Assembly (NCBI GenBank): GCA_002887195.1
Contig: PJAB01000022.1
Coordinates: forward strand, 1 to 61,376
Origin: Chrysochromulina parva
Taxonomy: Eukaryota; Haptophyta; Prymnesiales; Chrysochromulinaceae
Direction: 5' to 3'
Length of the DNA stretch: 61,376 bases
Position 1 is the first letter of the stretch. The number at the start of each line of letters is the position of its first letter. This document shows, in pieces, positions 39,459 to 49,600 of this stretch. Made by a program: the position numbers and the translations under genes. The notes under the pieces were generated by a model. It worked only from the letters and a program-made list of their open reading frames with translations. It was not told the origin of the DNA and made no database searches.

Positions 39459-40445
39459 ATGACTCGCCCGGCGCCCGATTCGCCGTATTCGCCGCGCCTC
39501 CTGGCCGACTACTCGCTCGCCTCCTCAATCCTCGCGTCGCCAGCGCGCCGGCGCTATCGACGAGAGGCTGCCTCGCCCTCCACGCTCACTGCGGGGCTGA
39601 AGCAGGTGCTGCTTACCACCGTAGAGAAGGCACTCTCAGCCATGGGACGATGCACAACCCCGCCGGTGCCAGAGCTGCTCGTCACACGCTTGCCTCTTGC
39701 CGAGCTGCCTATGCCGCTCGCTGAGCGCATTCTCGGCCACCTAAGTGCCGATGACCTCTGCTCAGTCGCTCTCACATGCCGCTTCCTGCAATCCTGCATT
39801 CCCCACGCCGCCACCCTCGCTGCTGAGCGCATTGGCTTCGAACTCCAGCCCGAAGAGCCGCAGCTGAGCGCGAGCTGCAACAGCGAAAGCTTCAGCGTGA
39901 CGCGCCGGCTGCACACGCTCGAGTGCCAGGCATGGCTCGCGGCGCGCGTGATCGAGAAGCTCTCCTCGGAGAACCGCGCCACGCGCGAGATCGCCGTGCT
40001 CCGGTGCTCATCGCTGCCGCTGGCAGCGATTGCTCATCACGATCTCGCGCTTGTTCGCCTCGCGTCAAGCGTGCATGTCGAGGTGCGCCTGCGTGCGCTG
40101 CGCACGTTGCGCCAATTCTCGGCCACTCACACCGAGCGGTTGCTCTACCGTGCTACTTTCGCCGTCGACGCGGTGCTCGCGAGCCTCAATGACCCCGACG
40201 ACCTTGTGCGCCGGGCAGGCATCGCCGTGCTACAGGCGTGGATCGCACCGGACGCCATCCTGGCGCCGCGGGTTGCCGGCGCTCTCCGCTGCCGTTGCAC
40301 AGACCCGAACGAGTTAGTGGCGAGCGCTGCGTACCGACTGCTGGAGGCTCACGAGGAGCTGCAGGAGGAAGACGACATGGATGACGAGACCGACCGGTGC
40401 AGTGACATCTTACCAGAGTTCACCGCAGCGCTCCCCATCTGCTAA
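39459..40445 (+). CDS. F-box protein with HEAT-like repeats
   Basis: 328 residues from the ATG at 39459. F-box at about 80-125: LPMPLAERILGHLSADDLCS then VALTCRFLQSCIP, with the Leu-Pro start and conserved hydrophobics that bind SKP1. Downstream helices (VEVRLRALRTLRQFSA; DPDDLVRRAGIAVLQAWIAP; DPNELVASAAYRLLEAHEEL) form HEAT/ARM-type repeats, likely the substrate-binding part. The tail is acidic. Predicted role: substrate adaptor of an SCF ubiquitin ligase; target unknown. A longer in-frame start exists at 39297 but its extra 54 residues look like leader sequence. Confidence 0.72.
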   Translation: MTRPAPDSPYSPRLLADYSLASSILASPARRRYRREAASPSTLTAGLKQVLLTTVEKALSAMGRCTTPPVPELLVTRLPLAELPMPLAERILGHLSADDLCSVALTCRFLQSCIPHAATLAAERIGFELQPEEPQLSASCNSESFSVTRRLHTLECQAWLAARVIEKLSSENRATREIAVLRCSSLPLAAIAHHDLALVRLASSVHVEVRLRALRTLRQFSATHTERLLYRATFAVDAVLASLNDPDDLVRRAGIAVLQAWIAPDAILAPRVAGALRCRCTDPNELVASAAYRLLEAHEELQEEDDMDDETDRCSDILPEFTAALPIC

Positions 40446-41071
40446 TCGGTCAAGGCGTAGTGCGACGGTCGTCGGCTGTCGCTGGCTAAGAGGTTGGTCG
40501 CGAGCGCGACGAGTGTTAGCCCTGCCGAGTGCCATGGCCCGTGAAGGGTGTGGTGAAGCTCATATGCGGCAGCGCACTCTGCCATTGCTGTGGCGGGGTG
40601 CGCATCACCACCTGCTGCGACAGCAGCTGTGGTCGCCGTCCTGCGCGCGTGTGCGGGTGCGGGTTCCACATATAGTAGATAGTAGATAACTCGTTCGCGC
40701 AGCGGTTTGCGCGCGAGAGAGGGAGGCGATGAGTGCGGTGTGTGGCCTTGCGCGGCAGTCGATGCTGTGCAAGATGCATGAGGTGTGCCCTCGTGTGTGC
40801 TCGAAGGGGGGTGTTTGCAACGTCTTTGTGTGCGTGTGTGAGGTGTGTGGCCTGAACGGTGCTCGGGTCCCGACGACCGGCGCGCGCCCCGCGGCGGGTC
40901 GCGGAGCGGTGCGCGGTCGGGGACGCTGGACTTCCGCCGGCGCCTACCGGCGCCGTGCTGGCGTGGGAGCGTGCGGTGTGTATCAGCGACCCGCGGCGGC
41001 GCCCCGGGCGAGGCGCGGGGCGGGGGGGGCTAGTCGTCGTTCTAAGCGTTATTTTGAAGCATTTGAAGAAG
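40446..41071. other. Intergenic, nothing recognised
   Basis: About 625 bp between convergent genes. TATAGTAGATAGTAGATAA (about 40671-40689) is a small tandem repeat and GGGCGGGGGGGG (41019-41030) a G-run. No gene seen. Confidence 0.5.
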
Positions 41072-42202
41072 TTATTCTGCGTATTTCTCTACTTGATCAG
41101 AGCCGACCGAGCCGCAGTCCAAAGTCGAGTTGCAATTCAGTGATACGGGTGGCGCAGCCGCGGCCGACACGCAAAAGAGCTCAGCCTCGTCGAGCGGCCC
41201 GAGGCCAAGCTCCTGGCGAAGAGACGCGGCCTCGTCGAGCTTGCCCTGGGCTAGCAACATCATGCCCAGACTGTTGATGTAGGCTTGAGTGGCAGGATCG
41301 CGCTCGCCGAGCGTTGCACGCGCCCCTTGGAGCGCCTCCCAGAACAACGGCGCTGCTGCGTCGAACTGGCCTTGGTCCTGCAACAGCATGCCCAAAGTGT
41401 TCATAGTGTGGAGAGTATCAGAGTGCCGATTTCCGAGTGTCGCGCGGCGCGCCTCAAGCACCTCCCGAAACAGTAGCGTCGCCTCCTCAACCTGACCCTG
41501 GGCCTGAACAAGCGAGCCAAGGTTGTTAATGCACGTGAGCGTGTCAAGGTGGCGATCGCCGAGAGCCGCACGGCTCGCCTCGAGCGCTTCGCGAAGCAGC
41601 GGCGCCGCCTCGTCCAGCTTATTCTGTTCCTTCAACACGAGCCCCAGATCATTGAGGGCAGTGAGTGTCTGGACGTGCCGATCGCCAATCGTAACACGGC
41701 GTGCTTCGAGCACATGCCGGAGCACTAACGCCCCCTCGTCAAACCTTCCCTGGGCGTGCAACAGCATGCCTAAATTGTTCATGGTTGTAAGTGTGTTCGC
41801 ATGCAGATCACCGAGGGTCGCACGACTCGCCTCGAGCGCCTCCTGGAACAGCGGAGCCGCCTGGTCGAGCTTGCCCTGAGCCTTCAACAGCAGAGCCAAA
41901 TTGTTGATGGACATCAAAGTGTCAGGATGTCGATCGCCAAGCGTCGCGCGGCGCACATCGAGCGCCTCCCTGACTAACAGCTCCGCCTCGTCGAGCTTGC
42001 CTTGCGACTTCAACAGCATGCCCAGATTATTCATTGAGGCGATAGTTCGACTGTGCTGAACGCCGAGTTGTGTGCGCCTTACCTCGAGCAAGTCCCGGAA
42101 CAGCGGCGCCGCCTCTTCAAATTTGCCATGGGCGTACATCTGCTTCGCCTTGTCCTCGATCTCTTTCGACTCCTCGTCAATCTTCGAGCCGGCGCAACCC
42201 AT
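41072..42202 (-). CDS. Kinesin-light-chain-type TPR protein, predicted N-myristoylated
   Basis: 376 residues. It begins MGCAGSKID: Gly2 and Ser6 fit N-myristoylation and Cys3 palmitoylation, so membrane attachment is likely. Then come about eight 42-residue TPR units (DRHPDTLMSINNLALLLKAQ, GKLDQAAPLFQEALEASRAT) of the kinesin-light-chain/NB-ARC-associated type, giving a 126-bp DNA periodicity. The last 40 residues are not repeat. No kinesin or NB-ARC partner domain is attached; function unknown, probably a scaffold. These repeats turn over rapidly in protist genomes. Confidence 0.8.
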   Translation of the reverse strand: MGCAGSKIDEESKEIEDKAKQMYAHGKFEEAAPLFRDLLEVRRTQLGVQHSRTIASMNNLGMLLKSQGKLDEAELLVREALDVRRATLGDRHPDTLMSINNLALLLKAQGKLDQAAPLFQEALEASRATLGDLHANTLTTMNNLGMLLHAQGRFDEGALVLRHVLEARRVTIGDRHVQTLTALNDLGLVLKEQNKLDEAAPLLREALEASRAALGDRHLDTLTCINNLGSLVQAQGQVEEATLLFREVLEARRATLGNRHSDTLHTMNTLGMLLQDQGQFDAAAPLFWEALQGARATLGERDPATQAYINSLGMMLLAQGKLDEAASLRQELGLGPLDEAELFCVSAAAAPPVSLNCNSTLDCGSVGSDQVEKYAE

Positions 42203-42604
42203 GTTGCAAACCCATGTCTCCTTTTCGTGTGTGGATGAAACTTATTACCGGAGTATTTTTACCGTACCGGTAAAAAGACACCGGGGGAGCCGGAACACAC
42301 CCGGGACACACGGGGACACACAGATCACACGGATCACACACACAAAAACACAAACCTCAGAACCATCCCAACGTCCCCCCAACGCTCGCACACCGCGCGA
42401 ACGAATCCGCGGAGGCCGACTCAGCCACAACCCCGGACAGCCGATACCGGACAAGTTAAACACCGGGAGAAGCGGGACACTTTCGGGGTTGCACGAAAAA
42501 ACAACCACTTCCTTTCTTCCTATTCACGAGAAACTCCTCGCCTTTCAAAGTGTCGCGAGCGCGTGTGCGTGCTCACTCTCCAGCATCGCGTCGATTGTTC
42601 ACTC
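42203..42604. other. Divergent intergenic with hairpin and ACAC-rich tract
   Basis: A 9-bp-stem hairpin TTTTTACCG-TAC-CGGTAAAAA lies at 42256-42276, followed by an ACACAC/GGGACACACGG-rich strand at about 42290-42350. Both lie in the expected promoter region of the TPR gene (-) and the TLC gene (+). Confidence 0.6.
42256..42276. repeat. 9-bp inverted repeat, 3-nt loop
   Basis: TTTTTACCG and CGGTAAAAA are exact complements around TAC. It sits about 55 bp upstream of the TPR start codon on the minus strand, so it may be in that gene's 5' leader or promoter. Confidence 0.8.
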
Positions 42605-43492
42605 ATGGTGACCTTTCAATTTAGATGGCCTTTGCAATTCGTGGCCTTTGACACGATGATCGAGAACGTTCCACACAACAACCATTATCTCTCGCCGCTG
42701 CATTCCCTACAGCGGCTATACGCGTGTGGAATGGCAGCAGTTCTATTTTTTGTCGCGTGCACCATCACTTACCATGTGGCATCGCGATTCGTTTCGGACT
42801 GGACCGCCGAGAAACGTGTATCCTTCTGCTCAAATGCTGTGGGGACACTGAACTCGATCGTGTCCACACCGCTCTCTCTTTTTGCCCTCTACGACATCCT
42901 ATCTCCAATGGTTCCGACAATAGATTGCAGGACTGCGAGTGCAGGCGAGGTCAACTTGGCGATGGTGACTTCAAGTCTCACCATTGTCATGACAACAGGC
43001 GCGGTGTGCGGCTTCTTTGTCTTCGACATGTCACTGCTGGCTGTATCGAAGACGTACCGCGACGTGCTCGGTGGTTCATTGACCGTGCTCCTATTAGTGC
43101 ACCACATCATCTCCTTGGTCGTGTGGCCGTACTGCGTCCTTGTCGATCGGAGTGTCTTTTTTGTGGTCCAGCTACTCACAACGGAACTCTCGAACATCGG
43201 CCAGAACATCTACAACATCTACAACGCCTTGCCCATCCAGCATACCCTTAGCTTGCCCATTGGAATTACGTGGATCGTCCTATTCGCCGCGTGCCGCATA
43301 GTCGTCATGCCGTGGGTGGCATACGTATACTATGAGCTCCTCGTACTGCCGGGCTGCGGATACACGCCCCTCGAGCGCATCGTCGGCCTCATCACTGTGC
43401 CCATCCCGTCGATGATGAATGTTTGGTGGTTCTATCTGCTCATAGCTGGCGCCATTAAGCAGGTCGGTGGTGGCGACGTGAACCAAAAGTAA
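42605..43492 (+). CDS. TLC-domain membrane protein (TRAM/LAG1/CLN8 family)
   Basis: 295 residues from the ATG at 42605, with six or more membrane helices. The TLC pattern is visible: VSFCSNAVGTLNSIVSTPLS after the first helix, FDMSLLAVSKTYRD, then VLLLVHHIISLVVWPY with the His-His pair, TTELSNIGQNIYNIYNAL, and FAACRIVVMPWVAYVYYE. That order is typical of TMEM56/TLCD-type proteins, which handle lipids or sense ceramide; true ceramide synthases have extra His/Asp motifs not seen here. Substrate unknown. ATG 42656 is an alternative start. Confidence 0.72.
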   Translation: MVTFQFRWPLQFVAFDTMIENVPHNNHYLSPLHSLQRLYACGMAAVLFFVACTITYHVASRFVSDWTAEKRVSFCSNAVGTLNSIVSTPLSLFALYDILSPMVPTIDCRTASAGEVNLAMVTSSLTIVMTTGAVCGFFVFDMSLLAVSKTYRDVLGGSLTVLLLVHHIISLVVWPYCVLVDRSVFFVVQLLTTELSNIGQNIYNIYNALPIQHTLSLPIGITWIVLFAACRIVVMPWVAYVYYELLVLPGCGYTPLERIVGLITVPIPSMMNVWWFYLLIAGAIKQVGGGDVNQK

Positions 43493-43856
43493 CTTTTCGA
43501 AGTAACTTTTGGCAAAAGGAGAATGGCGAAGAGCAAAGCAGCCGAGGGTGATGGCGACGACACCGAACGAAAAGGATCTAATGTGGCGTCAGCTATCCTA
43601 TTGTGGGTGCAATGCCACCGAAGATTCAACCTCAGCGCACGCATGACCGTGCTCCTGCACATCCGCGGCGCCCGCCCCCATGTAGACGTAGCCCAGTGCG
43701 CTGACGGGATGTTTGTAATTATGTGTTCAATTTCACATGTCAAGGTCAAGGCTGGACGTGTGCGAACCTGCAACCACAGAAAGAAACAGGCGTCGTGTTG
43801 TGACTGAATTCGCGCCCAAAGAGTCTTATGAACTTATCTCCGGAGCGGTGATCAAC
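43493..43856. other. Intergenic between TLC and 6PGL genes
   Basis: About 360 bp. AAGTAACTTTT is duplicated across the TLC stop (about 43488-43510). A 94-codon open frame at 43523-43807 has no family resemblance and I treat it as chance or leader sequence. Confidence 0.45.
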
Positions 43857-44761
43857 ATGCTGGCTATCCTTTCCCTCGTGTCGGCACTCGTGCTGCCGTC
43901 GCGCATGGGCGTTCCGCGCATGGCATTGGTGGACGATTTCTCGATCTCCAAGGACATTAAGACCGTGCAGGTTTGTCATCTTCCAGACCCGCACCCTCTG
44001 ATGCATCCGCATAACTTGTAGTCTGCCGTTCTCGCGTGTAGGTCTTCGATGGCGACTACGCAAAGGAGATTTGTGACGAAGTCGCGGCCGTCGGCGCGGC
44101 GTGCATTGCCGAGAAGGACAGCTTCTCGCTCGCGATTCCGGGGGGCTCGGTTGTGACAGCTATCGCGGGTCTGTCTCCAGATGCGCTCGACTACTCTAAA
44201 GTGCACCTCTTCTTGTGCAACGAGAAGATCCCATCTTTCCCGTGCTACAGCGGCGCGCTCGAGGTGGCCAAGAAGCTCGGCATCCCCGAGAAGCAGGTGT
44301 ACGGTGTCGATACGAAGGGCACGCCCGCTGAGCTCGCGGCATCGTACAGCAAAGTGCTCGCAAGCAACCCCAGCATCGACAACTCTGGCCCGATCCCGTC
44401 TGTCGACATGATGCTTCTTGGCACTGGCCCCGATGGCCACGTCGGATGCCTCTTCCCCGACTCGCCCGAAATCAAGGCGAGCGGCACGGGCAAGGTTGTC
44501 GTCGCTGGCAATGACGCGCGGGCGAACGGCGATTTCCTCGCTGTCACGATGGACGTCATGTGCGCGGCCAAGGTGGTCCTCGTCTCGGCCGCGGGCGCCG
44601 GCCGCGCGGACATGGTGGCCAAGGCACTTTCGGGCGACTTCGGCCGCTTCGATTGCCCTGCGGGCATGGTCGAGGGCATCGAGCAAACACTCTGGTTCAC
44701 AACGCAAGACGCCCTCGAGAAGTTCGACGCCATGGCCGAGGACGAGGAGATGGAGGAATGA
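43857..44761 (+). CDS. 6-phosphogluconolactonase-like protein, probably organelle-targeted
   Basis: Exons 43857-43970 and 44042-44761 give 277 residues. The family hydrolyses 6-phosphogluconolactone in the oxidative pentose phosphate pathway. Exon 1 is a hydrophobic leader (MLAILSLVSALVLPSRMGVP) like a signal or plastid-leader peptide. The mature part has SFSLAIPGGSVVTAIAGL, KVHLFLCNEK and VDMMLLGTGPDGHVGCLFP, the last being the hallmark loop. The usual DER after strand 4 is NEK here, and the first Ser-Gly-Gly-Ser is Pro-Gly-Gly-Ser, so activity may be altered. Glucosamine-6-phosphate isomerase is a related alternative but lacks support. Organelle targeting is inference. Confidence 0.8.
43971..44041 (+). 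other. Intron of the 6PGL gene
   Basis: A 71-nt intron, donor CAG|GTTTGT, acceptor TGTAG|GTCTTC, phase 0, joining TVQ to VFDGDY. The junctions resemble each other (GTGCAGGTTT versus GTGTAGGTCT). CCCTCTGATGCATCC inside is a distant echo of the shared intron core. Confidence 0.85.
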
Positions 44762-45054
44762 GTGGGAGCGGCAGGACTACACGGCAAGCAGGATAGAAGT
44801 TCGGCAGGCGGCAGCACCAGTTGGCGCCACGACCAGGCTGCCCTGCCTGTCGAACAAATCCGATGACCACAGCAGGGTGTAAAACCAGGACTTGTGTTAC
44901 ACCGCCACTGTATTTGTGCTCTTGGCCCCGAGCGCCCGGTGAGTATATGCGTAAATAAATCTAGCGGACGGCCCCCGGCGATCGTTCACATGTCGTTCCA
45001 CAACTTCAGAGTGTGTGTCCTCGCAGGAAGCAAACACCGCGGGAGCGCGCGCTC

Positions 45055-46134
45055 ATGCCGTCTTCTGTTCCTGTTTGGCACCCGCCCCCATCACACTGCT
45101 GGAGCCTGCCTAACTTCACGACGGTCGACAAGTACCCTATTCGTTCACCACTCGCTGTTGCCGACTTCCTCGCCAACCGCGTGGCCGGCAGAAACTTTTG
45201 CGAGATCGGTACAAGAAATGGTGATATTATGTCGTGCGTGTCGCACCACGCTGCGAGCGTGACGGCGATTGAGCTTGACGTGGTCTACTGCAAGAAGCTG
45301 CGCGCTCGCGGTTTCCGTGTGCTGTGCAAACCGTTCGAGGATGTTGCTGAGAAGACGCCAGAGGCACTCTCAAAGTGCGACGTGTACTTCTGGTGGCCGA
45401 TGGACTCAGAGGCGCAAAACGAGAAATGGCTCAAGCTGCTGCTCGCAGTCCACGCGCGCACGCAAACCAATGCGAGCATCTACGTTGCGCATGACACGCA
45501 CTGGAAGACGGACATGAAGACGCTTCCGCGGCTGACTCGCCAATACAAGGGTGTGATCTCACGTGTCTTCTATGACGAGGGCGGCTTCCTCGACGGCGAG
45601 GCGAGTTACCAGTCGCCCTTTTACGATCGCCCGGGCCGCTGGGGTGTCTTCCACCTCGCGCGCTTCCTCGCCGGCCCGAACGGCATAGCTGCGCGCGCGC
45701 AGCCGGAAACCCCACACCCGAAGCGCATCCGACCGGCGACATTGCGCGCTGCGCCCGACGAGGGCCTCCCTGGCTTTTGCGAAGCGACCGACGTCGAAGA
45801 TGGCCTTGGCGACTGCAATCTCGGAGACAAGGGGATGATCACGCTCGACGACAATCGCTTTGGATTTGGCGACGTGCACTCGCTCGAGACGTGCGCCGAC
45901 TGGTGCCTGCACTTCTGCGCCCGATGCAATTACGTCTCCTTCTCCCGGAAGGCCAACGACTGCAGTTGGTACTACCGCTGCGATCTCGACAAGCTTGACC
46001 AGAGCGCCAAGGCGATCTCACACCATGTCTCCCGGGCGGTCGTGCCTGAGGGCGTGGTCGGGAGCAAGGGCCGGGGCCGCAGGGGCCGCAGCCGGGGCCG
46101 CGGCCGTGGACGAGCTGCACGCATGGCGGCATGA
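45055..46134 (+). CDS. SAM-methyltransferase-fold protein with Cys-rich module
   Basis: 359 residues from the ATG at 45055. The first half (about 25-190) has a class I methyltransferase-like motif I (RNFCEIGTRNGDIMSCV), an acidic end of strand 2 (VTAIELD) and later KCDVYFWWPMD. The second half holds a compact Cys-rich module: FCEATDVEDGLGDCNL, SLETCADWCLHFCARCNYVS, KANDCSWYYRCDLDKL, about ten Cys, like PAN/apple-type adhesive modules seen in algal and protist surface proteins. The tail is RGRRGRSRGRGRGR, a nucleic-acid- or acid-binding stretch. Function not known; upstream of the ATG a possible acceptor (CTCGCAG at 45021-45027) allows an unseen first exon with a signal peptide. Confidence 0.6.
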   Translation: MPSSVPVWHPPPSHCWSLPNFTTVDKYPIRSPLAVADFLANRVAGRNFCEIGTRNGDIMSCVSHHAASVTAIELDVVYCKKLRARGFRVLCKPFEDVAEKTPEALSKCDVYFWWPMDSEAQNEKWLKLLLAVHARTQTNASIYVAHDTHWKTDMKTLPRLTRQYKGVISRVFYDEGGFLDGEASYQSPFYDRPGRWGVFHLARFLAGPNGIAARAQPETPHPKRIRPATLRAAPDEGLPGFCEATDVEDGLGDCNLGDKGMITLDDNRFGFGDVHSLETCADWCLHFCARCNYVSFSRKANDCSWYYRCDLDKLDQSAKAISHHVSRAVVPEGVVGSKGRGRRGRSRGRGRGRAARMAA

Positions 46135-46627
46135 GCGTCGAGTTGCGCATGTGCGTGTGCATGCACCGCTTCGTGTGAGCGCTCGAGTCTACCGCGATAC
46201 GCAACCGGTAGTTTCACAAGGTGGGTGGAGACCTGAGAGAGCGACTCTCGCCGCGCCGGCGCGTCCGGGCTCCGCGCGCGCGCGCGTGCGGATTGGCTTA
46301 CCGTGGCGGGGTTTTTCACCGCCCGTGCCGAGACCGGACGAGAGCTGCAGTGACGCCACGCCGCAGTGTAGTAATGTAAAAATTGAGCTGATGACTTTAT
46401 TCAGCCACATATTCGTAATCGTCAAGATCGAAAGCACACCGGTCAGCAAGGAACGTTTCGTGTTCCGGGCACGCCGCGCGGGTAGAACTAGAACGGAAGA
46501 GCGCGCAGCCGCAGGCGCCAGAGCGGCGGGCCCGCAGCCTAGTAGCTCGGCGGTCCTCAAGACTTGCAACTACTTCGACAACTACTTCTCGAAGAACTAA
46601 GAGCCAAAAACTGGAGTTGGGCTGGCC
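46135..46627. other. Intergenic, nothing recognised
   Basis: About 490 bp between convergent genes. CAACTACTTCGACAACTACTTC (two tandem copies of CAACTACTTCGA-type) near 46567. No gene seen. Confidence 0.45.
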
Positions 46628-49600
46628 TTAGTGAGCTCGCCGCAGGCCGCGCCTTGCTGTAGCCTCGCCGGCTGATAAGTGATATCCGCAGGCTCGCCAG
46701 ATGATGTCACTAGCGCGCTCCTCGCTGCCACTGACGATGTGAGGCAAGGGCGAAGAGAGGAATGCGTGCGGCGCATCGATGGGCTCAACGGCGCCACTAT
46801 CAAAGCTGGCTTGCTCTGCAGCCTCAACCCACAGACAGAACTGGCGAAAGTCGACCACCCCGCCACCATTGTGATCCATGATATCAAAATCGAAGGTATT
46901 AGCATTACGTAGCCGAACGTATGGAGCCCACGAGCTACCTGCGTTGCGAACCTTGTTGATGGCTGAATTCCACTCCTTTCTTGTAATACGATGATCCTGG
47001 TCGCCCACCTCACCTGCCCACCTCACCTGCCCAACGTCGATGACATAAGCGAAAACCTCATAGAGCGTCGCATAGACGCCCAAGTAGACGAGCAGGAACC
47101 CAAACTCAGACTTCGTGACAAAGTCGCCATCGGCCGGCCGATTGGCTCGTGGGGGGACAGCCTCCTTGGCGCAAGTGTATGCTCGGATGTAGGATCGAAA
47201 ATACCGTTGATAGACCACGGCGCCCTCCTTGCCGTGGTGGCTTACGAGCAACGACTGGACACCCGCGCAAACTTCGGCCAGTGTCAGGTATCCTCGAGCG
47301 CCAGAAGCAAATCGAGAGAAGAGCTCTTCTCGCCTTTGACTTGATGCGGCATCTTTGCTGGTGCACTGAAAGCAGACGAGGAACTGAGCAAGCGGCTTCG
47401 GAGTTGAAGGATCGACGCCCACGTAAGTTTCCCCGGGCTGCTGCACGGAAAGGGATGCGCACTCACTCGTGTGCGGCCGCGGCGGTGGTGGTAGTGAACA
47501 AGAGTCAACACGAGAGGCGTGTTCACGCAGCTGCCGGTGAGGGGGTGCTGCTTGCGCTCCCACGCTCGCATGCCCAGGCTGCATCGAGCCCAGGGCATCT
47601 AAGCATGGCGATGGGCTCCTATTGACGGCCGGCTGCTGCCTTGGAAACGCCACCTCATCTCTCATGTTCACAAAGTCCGGTCGCTGTTCTGTTGCATGTG
47701 ATGGTCCACTGGTGTGCGAAGGCGAGTGCCGTGCCGATGACGTCAGCTGCGAGGAAAGGGCGTAAGAAGGCGATGGTTGAGCTATGGTGAAAGGTCGAGG
47801 CAGAGAGGACGTCCGATGTTGCGTTTGAGCAGCAGGCACGGACGCAGCAACCACTTGCGGCTGTGATTCACTCATCATGGGGCTTGCAAAGGAAGAGTCG
47901 TACGTGGTCGAATCCAGCGTGAGGGAACGCGGGGACTGGTCGAGTGACGGGCCTCCATGCTCTGCGTGCCACTCAGCAACGTGAATTAGCTTGCGAGCCA
48001 TGGTCACGGCATCGCGCTGCGCCTTTTCCAAAGATCGAGTGCGTACGTACAAGGCGTCCTGTGCGACAGTGAGCTCGTTGCGCTTCTCGTGGAGCGCCAC
48101 TCGCATGTCACCAAGCTCTCGTGTCAAGGCATCCTTTTCTCGTTTCCAATCCAACATGCTGCGCTGGTGGTGTGCCCACTCTGCCTTCAACGTTTCTGTG
48201 TGTGCCGACGCCTCCGCTAGAGCCTCGGCATTCATCTCTGCCTGTGTCGCAGCGGAACGTGCAGCGTCTGCGGCTCGCAGCTGCGCCTCACGCTCTCTCC
48301 GTTCGGCGTCTGCCTTAGCGTCCCTGGCAGCGCCCTCGGCGCGCTTTGCAGAGGCTTCGGCGCGCTGTGCAGCCTCGACTTGCTGCAAAGCAGTTTGCAT
48401 CGCTTCGTGACTTCTCAGAACCTCTCGGGTGGCCTTCTCGACGGCCTCCCGCTCGCGCCGCTTGGCCTCCTCCACGTCTTGTTCAGCCTGTCGCACCGCC
48501 TCGGCTTCGAGTCGGCGAGCTCGCGCCGCCTCGGCGATGGCATCTTCAGCCTGAGCCCGTTCGCGCTCTTTGGCTTCCTCGGCCTCGGCCACCTTGAGCT
48601 TGAGCCGTCGCACCTCATCCATCTGAAGCCTCAGCTGTCGCTTCGCTTCCTCTTCTTCGTGCCTAGCCTCCGCCTCGAGGCGCCGCGCGTCTGCCTCAAC
48701 ACTCAGCGCCCGCGCCTTTGCGCGAGCTGCCTCGTCACGAGCTTCGACTATTTCGGCGTCGGCTGCTTTTCTCTGCGCAACTGACATGCCCTTCTGCCAC
48801 ACATGCCGCGCCTCCGCGGAAGCAAGCTTTGCCCTTAACTCTGCCTCAACATCTGCTACTTTGGCTTCAGCTACGGCTGCCTTCGTCCTAAACTCCGCCT
48901 CCGCGGCAGCTACTTTGGTCTCAGCTGCGGCTACCTTTGTAATCGCTTCCTGCCGGGCGTCCTCTGCCGCCGCCATGGCGCGCTCTGCCGCCTTCAGTGC
49001 GTTCCCAATCTCATCGCCCGAGAGCAGTGTCTGAGTAGAGGCATCCGAACTCGAGATTGATGCGGCAGGCTCGGCGGCGGGCTTAGTGGCGGAGGCGATG
49101 GAGCTGACAGCAGTGAAGGCGCGGAGGGGTGGGTTGGTGGTAAGGGAGTGAGTAAGGGATGTAGACGCCATAGGGGTGGTGAGGGCAGTGGGAGTGAGGG
49201 TGGCGGTGAGAGAGGTGGAGGGAACGGTGGAGCAAGAAATGGCGGCAGAGACGGTGGAGACGTCGACGGAGGTGGGAACGTCGACGGAGGTGGAGATGTC
49301 GGCGGAGGTAGAGACAGGGGCGGTGGAGTGGGTTGTGGCGAGGGCGGCTCCATCGAAGAGGATTTTATCCTGCACGGTGGGTGGCGAGTTGTAAATGACC
49401 TGTTGAAGCTCACGAAAGCTGACGACATCGTCACCATTGGAATCGCTGAGGCTAAAGAGCGCATTAATGGTCGCACCTGATGCGTCGAAGTTCAGATGAG
49501 TCAGCGCTCGGTGGAACTCAGCTCTCGTTATGTTGCCGTTGCAGTTGGGATCCCAGTCGTATAAGAGATTGATGATCCTTGGCATGGTCTTACTCAGGAC

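Noticed and set aside
43523..43807. 94-codon open frame between TLC and 6PGL genes
   Set aside because: No domain, mixed composition and it runs into the 6PGL leader; probably chance.
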